Shown piece after piece: positions 32,845 through 43,533 of a DNA stretch of 64,000 nucleotides (positions within the stretch are counted from its first letter, which is position 1; each line of letters starts with the position of its first letter). The DNA is taken from NCBI RefSeq assembly GCF_036850765.1, contig NC_089491.1, positions 88,630,740 through 88,694,739 of the forward strand, given 5' to 3'. Source of the stretch: Saccopteryx bilineata. Taxonomy: Eukaryota > Chordata > Mammalia > Chiroptera > Emballonuridae. Both the position numbers and the translations under genes were made by a program. The notes beneath the pieces were generated by a model, which did not search any database, was not told the DNA's origin, and was given only the letters and a program-made list of their open reading frames with translations.

Positions 32845-35800
32845 ATGGCAATAGGGAACTCACAAGTATCAATAATTACACTAAATGTAAACGGATTAAA
32901 CTCACCAATAAAAAGGCACAGAGTAGCAGAATGGATTAAAAAAGAAAATCCAACTGTATGCTGCCTACAGGAAACTCATCTAAGTAACAAGGATAAAAAC
33001 AAATTCAAAGTGAAAGGCTGGAAAACAATACTCCAAGCAAATAACATCCAAAAAAAAGCAGGTGTAGCAATACTCATATGGGATAATGCTGACTACAAGA
33101 CAGGAAAAGTACTCAGAGATAAAAATGGCCATTTCATAATGGCTAAGGGGACACTGAATCAAGAAGACATAACAATTCTTAATATATATGCACCAAACCA
33201 AGGAGCACCAAAATATATAAGACAGCTACTTATTGATCTTAAAACAAAAACTGACAAAAATACAATCATACTTGGAGACCTCAATACACCGCTGATGGCT
33301 CTAGATCGGTCATACAAACAGAGAATCAACAAAGACATAGTGGCCTTAAACAAAACACTAGAGCACCTGGATATGATAGACATCTACAGGACATTTCATC
33401 CCAAAGTGACTGAGTATACATTTTTCTCCAGTGTACATGGATCATTCTCAAGAATTGACCATATGTTGGGCCACAAAAACAACATCAGCAAATTCAGAAA
33501 AATTGAAGTTGTACCAAGCATATTTTCTGATCATAAAGCCTTGAAACTAGAATTCAACTGCAAAAAAAAGGAAAAAAAATCCCACAAAAATGTGGAAACT
33601 AAACAACATACTTTTAAAAAATGAATGGGTCAAAGAAGAAATAAGTGCAGAGATCAAAAGATATATACAGACTAATGAAAATGACAATACGACATATCAG
33701 AATCTATGGGATGCAGCAAAAGAAGTGATAAGAGGGAAGTTCATATCACTTCAGGCATATATGAACAAACAAGAGAGAGCCCAAGTGAACCACTTAACTT
33801 CACACCTTAAGGAACTAGAAAAAGAAGAACAAAGACAACCCAAAAGCAGCCTAAGAAAGGAGATAATAAAAATCAGAGCAGAAATAAATGAATTAGAGAA
33901 CAGAAAGACTATAGAAAAAATTAATAGAATAAGGAGCTGGTTCTTTGAAAAGATCAATAAAATTGACAAACCCTTGGCAAGACTTACCAAGGAAAAAAGA
34001 GAAAGAACTCATATAAACAAAATCCAAAATGAAAGAGGAGAAATCACCACGGACACCGTAGATATTTAGAATTATTGTAGAATACTATGAAAAACTTTAT
34101 GCCACTAAATTCAACAACCTAGAAGAAATGGATAAATTTCTAGAAAAATACAACCTTCCTAGACTGAGTCAAGAAGCAGAAAGCCTAAACAGACCTATCA
34201 GTAGAGAAGAAATAGAAAAAACCATTAAAAACCTCCCCAAAAATAAAAGTCCAGGCCCTGACGGCTATACCAGCGAATTTTATCAAACATTCAAAGAAGA
34301 CTTGGTTCCTATTCTACTCAAAGTCTTCCAAAAAATTGAAGAAGCAATACTTCCAAACACATTTTATGAGGCCAACATAACCCTCATACCAAAACCAGGC
34401 AAGGATGGCACAAAAAAAAGAAAACTACAGACCAATATCTCTAATGAATACAGATGCTAAAATACTAAACAAAATATTAGCAAATCGAATACAACAACAT
34501 ATTAAAAAAATAATACATCACGATCAAGTGGGATTCATCCCAGAATCTCAAGGATGGTTCAACATACATAAAACGGTTAACGTAATACACCATATCAACA
34601 AAACAAAGAACAAAAACCACATGATCTTATCAATAGACGCAGAAAAGGCTTTCGATAAAATACAACACAATTTTATGTTTAAGACTCTCAACAAAATGGG
34701 TATAGAAGGAAAATATCTCAACATGATAAAGGCCATATATGATAAACCATCAGCTAACATCATATTAAATGGCACTAAACTGAAGGCTTTCCCCCTTAAA
34801 TCAGGAACAAGACAGGGTTGTCTACTCTCTCCACTCTTATTTAATGTGGTACTAGAGGTTCTCACTCAGCAATCAGACAAGACAAAGAAATAAAAGGCAT
34901 CCATATCGGAAAAGAAGAAGTAAAGGTATCACTTTTTGCAGATGATATGATCCTATACATCGAAAACCCCAAAGAATCCACAAAAAGACTACCAGAAACA
35001 ATAAGCCAATACAGTAAGGTCGCAGGATACAAAATTAACATACAGAAGTCAATAGCCTTTCTATATGCCAACAATGAAAAAATTCAGAACGAACTCAAAA
35101 GAATAATCCCCTTCACGATTGCAACAAAAAAAATAAAATACTTAGGAATAAACATAACAAAGAATGTAAAGGACTTATATAATGAAAACTATAAACCATT
35201 GTTAAGGGAAATTGAAAAAGATATAATGAGATGGAAGAACATACCTTGTTCTTGGCTAGGAAGAATAAATATAATCAAGATGGCTATATTACCCAAAGCA
35301 ATATACAAATTTAATGCAATTCCCTTCAAACTTCCAATGACGTTTTTTAAAGAAATAGAGCAAAAAATCATCAGATTTATATGGAACTATAAAAAACCCC
35401 GAATAGCCAAAGCAATCCTAAAGAAAAAGAATGAAGCCTGACCTGTGGTGGCGCAGTGGGATAAAGCGTCGACCTGGAACACTGAGGTTGCCAGTTCGAA
35501 ACCTTGGGCTTCCCCGGTCAAGGCACATATGGGAGTTGATGCTTCCTGCTCCTCCCTCCCCTTCTCTCTCTCTCTCTCCTCTCTCTCTAAAAATTAATAA
35601 ATAAAATAAAATAAAATAAAAATTAAAAAAAAAAATTAAAAAAAAAAAAAAAAAAAAAAGAATGAAGCTGGGGGCATTACAATACCTGACTTCAAACTAT
35701 ATTATAGGGCCACGGCAATCAAAACAGCATGGTATTGGCATAAAAATAGACACTCAGACCAATGGAACAGAATAGAAAGTCCAGAAATAAAACCACATAT

Positions 35801-36900
35801 ATATAGTCAAATAATTTTTGATAAAGGGGCCAACAACACACAATGGAGAAAAGAAAGCCTCTTCAATAAATGGTGCTGGGAAAACTGGAAAGCCACATGC
35901 AAAAGAATGAAACTGGACTACAGTCTCTCCCCCTGTACAAAAATTAACTCAAAATGGATCAAAGATCTAAACATAAGACCTGAAACAATAAAGTACATAG
36001 AAGAAGACATAGGTACTCAACTCATGGACCTGGGTTTTAAAGAGCATTTTATGAATTTGACTCCAATGGCAAGAGAAGTGAAGGCAAAAATTAATGAATG
36101 GGACTACATCAGACTAAGAAGTTTTTGCTCAGCAAGAGAAACTGATAACAAAATAAACAGAAAGCCAACTAAATGGGAAATGATATTTTCAAACAACAGC
36201 TTAGATAAGGGCGTAATATCCAAAATATACAAAGAACTCATAAAACTCAACAACAAACAAACAAACAAACAATCCCATAAAAAAATGGGAAGAGGATATG
36301 AATAGACATTTCTCCCAGGAAGAAATACAAATGGCCAACAGATATATGAAAAGATGCTCATCTTCTTTAGCTATTAGAGAAATGCAAATCAAAACGGCAA
36401 TGAGATACCACCTCACACCTGTTCGATTAGCTATTATTAGCAAGACAGGTAATAGCAAATGTTTGAGAGGCTGTGGAGAAAAAGGAACCCTCATACACTG
36501 TTGGCGGGAATGTAAAGTAGTACAACCATTATGGAAGAAAGTATGGTGGTTCCTCAAAAAACTTAAAATAGAACTACCTTATGACCCAGCAATCCCTCTA
36601 CTGGGTATATACCCCAAAAACTCAGAAACATTGATACGTAAAGACACATGCAGCCCCATGTTTATTGCAGCATTGTTCACAGTGGCCAGTACATGGAAAC
36701 AACCAAGAAGCCCGTCAATAGATGACTGGATAAAGAAGATGTGGCACATATACACTATGGAATACTACTCAGCCATAAGAAATGATGACATCGGAACATT
36801 TACAGCAAAATGGTGGGATCTTGATAACATGATACGAAGCGAAATAAGTAAATCAGAAAAAACCAGGAACTGCATTATTCCATACGTAGGTGGGACATAA
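32845..36900 (+). pseudogene. L1 B2 ORF2 with frameshifts and a SINE
   Basis: Starts MAIGNSQVSIITLNVNGLN at 32845. The endonuclease is open for 259 codons, with [23 protein letters not shown] and [12 protein letters not shown] visible, so key catalytic residues are retained. A frameshift near 33590-33620 leads to the linker region. The reverse transcriptase spans about 34128-35100 over several frames: [46 protein letters not shown] (LL in place of the usual PL) and [15 protein letters not shown]. The C-terminus is broken by a SINE (35438-35654) and ends with the cysteine-rich [14 protein letters not shown] at 36475-36520. Non-functional. Confidence 0.9.
35438..35654 (+). mobile_element. Short VES-like SINE (S9)
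   Basis: Head ctgacctgtggtggcgcagtgg, B-box-like 'ccagttcgaaacc', 'caaggcacatatgggagttg', (CT)n stretch and a long A-rich tail. Target duplication aaaaagaatgaagc is at 35424-35437 and 35655-35668. It inserted in sense into ORF2 of L1 B2. Confidence 0.93.
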
Positions 36901-37164
36901 AAGTGAAACTAAGAGACTTTGATAAGAGTGTGGTGGTTACAGGAGGGAGGGGGGAATGGGAGAGGGAAAGGGGGAGGGGGAGGGGCACAAAGAAAGCAAG
37001 ATAGAAGGTGACAGAGGACAATCTGACTTTGGGTGATGGGTATGCAACATAATTGAACGACAAGATACCCTGGACTTGTTATCTTTGAATATATGTATCC
37101 TGATTTATTGATGTCACCCCATTAAAAAAATAAAATTATTTAAAAAAATAAAAAAAATAAAAAT
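36901..37164 (+). other. L1 B2 3' UTR and tail
   Basis: Lineage-B 3' UTR: a G-rich purine tract (36948-36995), 'ctttgggtgatgggtatgcaac', then 'attgatgtcaccccattaaaa' before the tail. The purine tract is a candidate quadruplex-forming region, as in other L1 3' UTRs. Confidence 0.8.
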
Positions 37165-37320
37165 AAAAATACAAAAAAAAATACCACTACTGAAACAAAT
37201 GGCTTAAGAAAAGAAGAAACAGAGGAAAGAAGTATGGAATACAACCAAAGAAAAATAAACGACAGAAAAACAAGAGAAAAACCGAACCAGACACACAGCT
37301 ATTAGAAAGCATTATATAAA

Positions 37321-37786
37321 ATGGCAATAGAAAACCCTCAAGTGTCAATAATTACATTAAACGTAAATGGATTGAACTCCCCAATAAAAGGACACTGAGT
37401 AAGCAGAGTGGATCAAAAAGAAAAATCTAACTGTATACTGCCTTCAAGAAATACACCTAAGCTACAAGGATAAAAAACATACTCAAAATAAAAGGTTGAA
37501 AAATGATTCTCCAAGCAAATAATATCCAAAGAAAAGCAGGTATACCCATACTCATATCAAAAATGCTAACTACAAGACAGCAAAAGTAATCAGAGACAAA
37601 GATGATCATTGCATAATGATAAAGGAGACATTGAATGAAGGAGACATAACACTTCTTAATATATATGCACCAAACAAAGGAGCACCAAAGTCTATAAGAT
37701 ATCTACTACCTGATCTAAAAATAAAAACTGATAAAAATGCGATCATACTTGGAGACCTCAATATACCACTGATGGCTCTAGATTGT
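37321..37786 (+). pseudogene. L1 B1 ORF2, N-terminal piece
   Basis: Starts MAIENPQVSIITLNVNGLN and carries a decayed endonuclease. The readable frame at 37616-37810 has [17 protein letters not shown]. It stops abruptly at 37786 where minus-strand L1 B3 begins. About 1.7 kb of ORF2 (rest of the endonuclease and most of the reverse transcriptase, measured on copy B2) is missing before the element resumes at 50263. Confidence 0.85.
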
Positions 37787-38048
37787 TCATCAAAAGATTT
37801 AAGTCTTTGATCCATTTTGAATTAATTTTAGTACAAGGGGACAAACTGTAGTCGAGTTTCATTCTTTTGCATGTGACTTTCCAGTTTTCCCAGCACCATT
37901 TGTTGAAGAGGCCTTCTTTTCTCCATTGTGTGTTGTTGGCCACTTTATCAAAAATTATTTGACCATATATATGTAGTTTTATTTCTGGACTTTCAATTCT
38001 TTTCCATTAGTCTGAATGTCTATTTTTCTGCCAATACCATGCTGTTTT

Positions 38049-38432
38049 ATTGTTGTTTTGTTTTTGTTTTTTGTACTTTTCTGAAGCTGGAAACGGGGAG
38101 AGACAGTCAGACAGACTCCCGCATGCACCCGACCGGGATCCACCCGGCACGCCCACCAGGGGCGACGCTCTGCCTACCAGGGGGCAACGCCCTGCCGTGA
38201 CCAGAGCCACTCCAGCGCCTGGGGCAGAGGCCAAGGAGCCATCCCCAGCGCCCGGGCCATCCCCGCTCCAATGGGGCCTCGGCTGCAGGAGGGGAAGAGA
38301 GAGACAGAGAGGAAGGAGGGGGTGGGGGCGGAGAAGCAAATGGGCGCTTCTCCTATGTGCCCTGGCCGGGAATCAAACCCGGGTCCCCCACATGCCGGGC
38401 CGACACTCCACCGCTGAGCCAACCAGCCAGGG
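38049..38432 (-). mobile_element. Rhin-1-like SINE (S10)
   Basis: Full-length minus-strand copy, 5' end at 38432, with an exact 18-bp target duplication ccaataccatgctgtttt at 38031-38048 and 38433-38450. It is inserted in the ORF2 C-terminal part of L1 B3 and shares B3's orientation. Confidence 0.95.
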
Positions 38433-38681
38433 CCAATACCATGCTGTTTTGATTGTAGTGGCTCTATAATATAGTTTGAAGTCAGGTATTGTAATGCCCC
38501 CAGCTTTGCTCTTTTTCTTTCTTTCTTTTTTTATTCTGAATTCCCATCACCTAAAGTCCAATTGTCTTTCGTCACCTTCAAACTTGTTTTCTTTGCGCTC
38601 CTCCCCTCCCCTATCCCCCTCCCTCTCCTCTCCCTCACCTCATAACCCCCACACTCTTCTCCATGTCTCTGAGTCTCATTT

Positions 38682-41600
38682 TTATGTCCCACCAATGCAT
38701 GGAATCATATAGTTCTTAGTTTTTTCTGATTTACTTATTTCTCTCAGTATAATGTTATCAAGGTTCATCCATGTTGTTGTAAATGATCCGATGTCATCAT
38801 TTCTTATGGCTGAGTAGTATTCCATACTATATATGTACCAAAGCTTTTTATCCACTCATCTTCTGATGGATATTGGGCTGTTTCCAGATCTTCACTATTG
38901 TGAACAATGCTGCCATAAACATGGGGGTGCATTTCTTCTTTTCAAACAGTGCTATGGTGTTCTTGGGGTATATTCCTAAGAGTGGAATAGCTGGGTCACA
39001 AGGCAGTTCGATTTGTAATTTCTTGAGGAATCTCCATACTGTTTTCTATAGTGGCTGCACCAGTCTGCATTCCCACCAGCAGTGCAGGAGGGTTCCCTTT
39101 TCTACACATCCTTGCCAGCACTTATTCTGTGTTGTTTTGTTGATGAGCGCCATTCTGGCTGGTGTGAGGTAATATCTCATTGTGGTTTTAATTTGCATTT
39201 CTCTAATGATTAGTGATGTTGGAGCATTTTTTCATATGTCTAGTGGCCATCTGCATGTCCTCTTTGGAGAAGTGTCTATTCATTGCTTTTGCCTATTTTT
39301 AGATTGGATTGTTTGTCTTCCTGATATTAAGTTTTACAAGTTCTTTATAAATTTTGGTTATTAACCCCTTATCAGACACATTGTCAAATATGTTCTCCCA
39401 TTTTGTAGTTTGTCTTTTTATTCTGTTCTTATTGTCTTTAGCTGTGCAGAAACTTTTTAGTTTGACATAGTCCCATTTATTTATCCTGTCTTTTATTTCA
39501 CTTGCGTGTGGAAACAAATCGGCAAATATATTGCTGCAAGAAATGTCAGAGAGCTTGCTGCCTATGTTTTCTTCTAAGATGCTTATGGTCTGACAATTTA
39601 CATTTAAGTCTTTTATCTATTTTGAGTTGATTTTTGTGAATGGTGTAAGATGGTGGTCTAGTTTCATTTTTTTGCAGGTAGCTTTCCAATTTTCCCAAAA
39701 CCATTTGTTGAAGAGGCTGTCTTTACTCCAATGTATACTCGTGCCTCCTTTGTCAAATATCAGTTGTCTATAGAGCTATGGGTTTATTTCTGGGTTTTCA
39801 GTTCTGTTCCATTGACCTAAATGCTTGTTCTTATGCCAGTACCAGGCTATTTTGAGTACAATGACCTTGTAGTATAGCTTAATATCTGGAAGTGTGATAC
39901 CTCCCACTCTATTTTTCCTTTTCAAGATTGCTGAGGTTATTCGTGTTCTCTTTTGGTTCCATATAAATTTTTGGAATATGTGTTCTATATCTTTGAAGTA
40001 AGTCATTGGTATTTTAATCGGTATTGCATTGAATTTATAAATTGCTTTGGGTAATATAGACATTTAAATGATGTTTATTCTTCCTAACCATGAGCATGGT
40101 ATATGCTTCCACTTGTTTGTATCTTCTCTGATTTCTTTTATCAATGTTTTATAATATTCCAAGTACAAGTCTTTAATCTCCCTGGTTAAATTTATTCCTA
40201 GGTACTTTATTTTTTTTTGGTTACAATGGTAAAGAGGATTGATTCCTTTATTTCTCTTTCTGACAGTTCATTGTTAGTGTATAAAAATGCCTCTGATTTC
40301 TGAGTATTGATTTTATATCCTGCCACGTTGCTGAATTCATTTATCAGTCTTGTAGTTTTTTAATGCAACTTTAGGGTTTTCTATATACAATATCATATCA
40401 TCTGCAAATAATAATAGTTTTACTTCTTTTTCAATTTGGAAGTCTTTTATTTCTTTTTCTTGTCTGATTGCTGTGGCTAGGACTTCCAGAACTATGTTGA
40501 ATAAGAGTGGAGAAAGGGGGCAACCCTGCCTTGTTCTTAATCTTAAGGGGATTGCTTTTAATTTTTGCCCATTGAGTATGATGTTGGCTGTGGGTTCGTC
40601 ATAGATGGCCTTTATCATGTTGAGGTATGTTCCCTGTATTCCCACTTTGCTGAGAGTTTTGACCATGAATGGATGCTGAATTTTATCAAATGCTTCTGCA
40701 TCTATTGAAATTATCATATGGTTTTTCTCCTTCTTTTGTTTAAGTGATGAATCACATTGATTGATTTGCAAATATTGTACAAGCCTTGCCTCCCAAGAAT
40801 AAATCCCACTTGATCATGATGTATGATTTTTTTCATATATTGCTGGATCCGGTTTGCTAATATTTTGTTGAGGATTTTTGCATATAAATTCATCAGGGAT
40901 ATTGGCCTATAATTTTCTTTCTTTGTGTTGTCTTTGCCTGCTTTTGGAATAAGAATTATGCTCACCTCATAAAAGGAGCTTGGAAGTCTTCCTTCCTCCT
41001 GAATTTTTTGAAATAGTTTGAGAAGGACAGGAGTTAGTTCTTCTTTGAATATTTGGTAGAATTCACTTGTGAAGCCATCAGGCCCAGCACTTTCCTTTTT
41101 TGGGAGCTTTTTGATAACTGTTTCAATCTCATTTGTTGTAATTGGTCTGTTTAGGTTTTCTGATTCTTCCAGATTAATTTTTGGAAGATTATGTTTCAAG
41201 GAATTTGTCCATTTCATCTAGGTTGTCTAGTTTTTTGGCATACACTTCTTCATAGTATTTTCTTACAATATTTTGTATTTCTGTTGTATCAGTTGTTATT
41301 TCTCCACCTCATTTCTAATTTTATTTACTTGAGTCCTCTCTCTTTTTTTCTCCGTGAGTTTTGTTAAAGGTTCATTGATCTTGTTTACCTTTTCAAAGAA
41401 CCAGCTCCTAGTTTCATTGATCCTCTGTATTGTTTCTTTAGCCTCTATGTCATTTATTTCTGCTCTGATATTTATTATTTCTTTCCTCCTACTAGCTCTG
41501 GGCTTTACTTGCTGTACTTTTTCTAGTTCTTTTAGACGTAGGGTCAAGTTGTTTGTTTGAGCTTTTTCTAGCTTCTTGAGATATGCCTGTAATGCTATTA

Positions 41601-42566
41601 ACTTCCCTCTCAAGACTGCTTTTGCTGTGTCCCATAAATTTTGAGTTGATGTATGCTCATTATCGTTCATTTCTAGGAATTTTTTATTTCTTCTTTGATT
41701 TCATTGTTTACCCATTCATTATTTAATAATGTGCTATTTAGTTTCCAAGTGTTTGAGTATTTTTCAGTTTTTCTGTTGTGGTTGATTTCTAGTTTTATGC
41801 CATTGTGATCAGAGAAAGTGCTAGATATAATTTCAATCTTCTTAAATTTGTTGAGACCACTTTTGTGCCCTAACATATGGTCTATTCTAGAGAATGTACC
41901 ATGAGCACTTGAAAAGAATGTATATTCTCCTGCTTTAGGGTGAAAGGTTATGAAGATAGCTATTAAATCGAGTTGATCTAGTATGTCCTTTAAGTCTGCT
42001 GTCTCTTTGTTAATTTTCTTTTTTGAGGATTTATCTAGTGATGTTAGTGGGGTATTGAAATCCCCTATTATTATAGTTTTGCTGTTGATTTCTTCCTTTA
42101 AATCCATCAAAGTCTGCTTTATATATTTAGGTGCTTCCATATTAGGTGCATAGATATTTATAATGGTTATATCTTCCTATTCCATTGCTCCCTTGATCAT
42201 TATGTAGTGATCTTCTTTATCTCTTACTATAGTCTTTGTTTTAAAGTCCATTTTGTCTGATATAAGTATTGCTACTTCAGCTTTTTTATCATTTCCATCT
42301 GTGTGAAATATTTTTTCCATCCATTTATCTTCAGTCTATATGCATCTTTTTTTAAAAGGTGTGTCTCTTGTAGACAGCATATGAATGGGTCCTGTTTTCT
42401 TATCCATGTAGCTCCCCTATGTCTTTTGATCAGATCATTTAATCCATTTCCATTTAAGGTTATTATTGATATGTAATTTTTTTCCAATAATTTTATTTTT
42501 TTTAATGGGGCGACATCAATCTCTTTTTTTCAATAATTTTATTTGATATGTAATTGTTTATTGCCA
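38682..42566 (-). pseudogene. L1 A2 ORF2 remnant
   Basis: Start codon at 42566, but a 64-bp L1 stub (42479-42542) breaks the frame within the first ten codons. Endonuclease frames are at 42272-42487 (FICCLQETHLLKKD) and 41673-42140 ([29 protein letters not shown]). The linker is at 41296-41670. The reverse transcriptase is at 40714-41217 ([15 protein letters not shown]) and 40337-40771 ([35 protein letters not shown]). The last ~45 codons are lineage B, ending at TAA (38682-38684). Non-functional. Confidence 0.85.
42479..42542 (-). mobile_element. 64-bp L1 stub, extremely 5'-truncated
   Basis: An exact 13-bp duplication, ttgatatgtaatt, at 42466-42478 and 42543-42555, brackets 64 bp. On the minus strand this ends 'gatgtcgccccattaaaaaaaataaaatt', the last bases of a lineage-B L1 3' UTR plus tail. 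It disrupts L1 A2 ORF2 right after its start codon. Confidence 0.85.
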
Positions 42567-42624
42567 TTTTATTCTTTAAAATTGTATTCCTCTTTAGCTA
42601 TATTATTTTTCTCCTTTGATCTAT

Positions 42625-43533
42625 TTATAACAGGCCCCTTAGCATTTCTTGCAGCCTTGGTTTGGATGTAGTGAATTCCTTGAGGGGTTTTTTTGTCTGG
42701 AAAACTTTTTATTTCTCTTTCAATTTTAAATGATAGCCTTGCTGGATAAAGTAGTCTTGGTTGTAGGCTCTTGTTCTGCATTACTTTGAATATTTCTTGC
42801 CATTCTCTTCTGGCCTCAAGTGTTTCTGTTGAGAAGTCAGAAGTCATCCTTATGGGGGCTTCTTTGTAGGTGATAGTCTCTTTTTCTCTAGCAGCTTTTA
42901 GTATTTTCTCTTTATCACTTAGCTTTGGTATTTTAATTATGATGTGTCTTGGTGTTGATTTCTTTGGGTTTCTCTTTAATGGAGTTCATTGTGCTTCCTG
43001 AACATGTGAGATGTTTTCCTGCCTCAATTGAGGGAAGTTTTGAGCTATGATATGCTTGAAAAAAGTCTCTATCCTTTGTTCTTTCTCTTCTTCTTCAGGA
43101 ACCCCTATGATGCATATGTTCTTTCTCTTCATATTGTCACAGAGCTCTATTATAGCTTCCTCAGACTTTTTAAATCTCTTCTTTGTTCTGCTCTGCTTCT
43201 GTGCCTTTATTTATCATGTCCCCTAACTTGCTGATTCACTTCTCAGCTTCATCCATCCTGCTTTTAATTCCTTCCATTGTGTTCTTCATTTCTGATATTG
43301 TATTTGTCATTTCTGACTGATTCTTTTATTATTTCAATGTCTGTTTTTATATCTGCTATCTCTTTATTTAGGTGTTCGTAATGACCATCTATTGTTGATC
43401 TAATATCTTTGAGCATCCTAATAATTGTTATTTTAAATTCTGCATCTGGTAATTTGGTTATGTCTGACTCATGCAGGTCCTTTTCTGGGGATTTCTCTTG
43501 ACTCATTTGTATTGCATTTCTCTGCCTTCTCAT
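42625..43533 (-). pseudogene. L1 A2 ORF1 remnant
   Basis: Starts MRRQRNAIQMSQEKSP at 43533 and stays open to 43264 (RSTIDGHYEHLNKEIADIK, start of the coiled coil). The middle is decayed. The C-terminal domain is readable at 42569-42847 (TSDFSTETLEARREWQEIFK). This is the best reference in the window for the lineage-A ORF1 start. Confidence 0.85.

Larger units (their letters stand above)
29141..37164 (+). mobile_element. Full-length lineage-B L1 (B2)
   Basis: An 8.0-kb element with 5' UTR, ORF1, ORF2, 3' UTR and A-rich tail. Target duplication aaaaatacaaaa is at 29129-29140 and 37165-37176, within the tail of SINE S8. Removing a nested SINE at 35438-35654 leaves about 7.8 kb, long for an L1 because of its 2.4-kb 5' UTR. 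It is the best preserved L1 here (a 259-codon endonuclease frame), but both ORFs carry stops and frameshifts. Confidence 0.93.
25802..37786 (+). mobile_element. Lineage-B L1 B1, 5' portion (with nested insertions)
   Basis: This is a full-length L1 5' end (gtcagagaaatggcagagtg) with 5' UTR, ORF1 and the ORF2 start. It is split at 28757-37177 by a SINE plus L1 B2, and cut at 37786 by L1 B3. The target duplication is tataaaggaaatgtt at 25787-25801 against tataaagacatgttc at 52461-52475. That right copy lies beyond the tail of the segment at 50263-52460, so I join the two segments as one element. Spanning 26.66 kb with its insertions, it sits in an old minus-strand L1 whose sequence continues directly on the other side. 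Confidence 0.8.

Noticed and set aside
28757..37177. L1 5' transduction of an upstream SINE
   Set aside because: A separate inner duplication in the SINE tail shows that the L1 inserted independently after the SINE.
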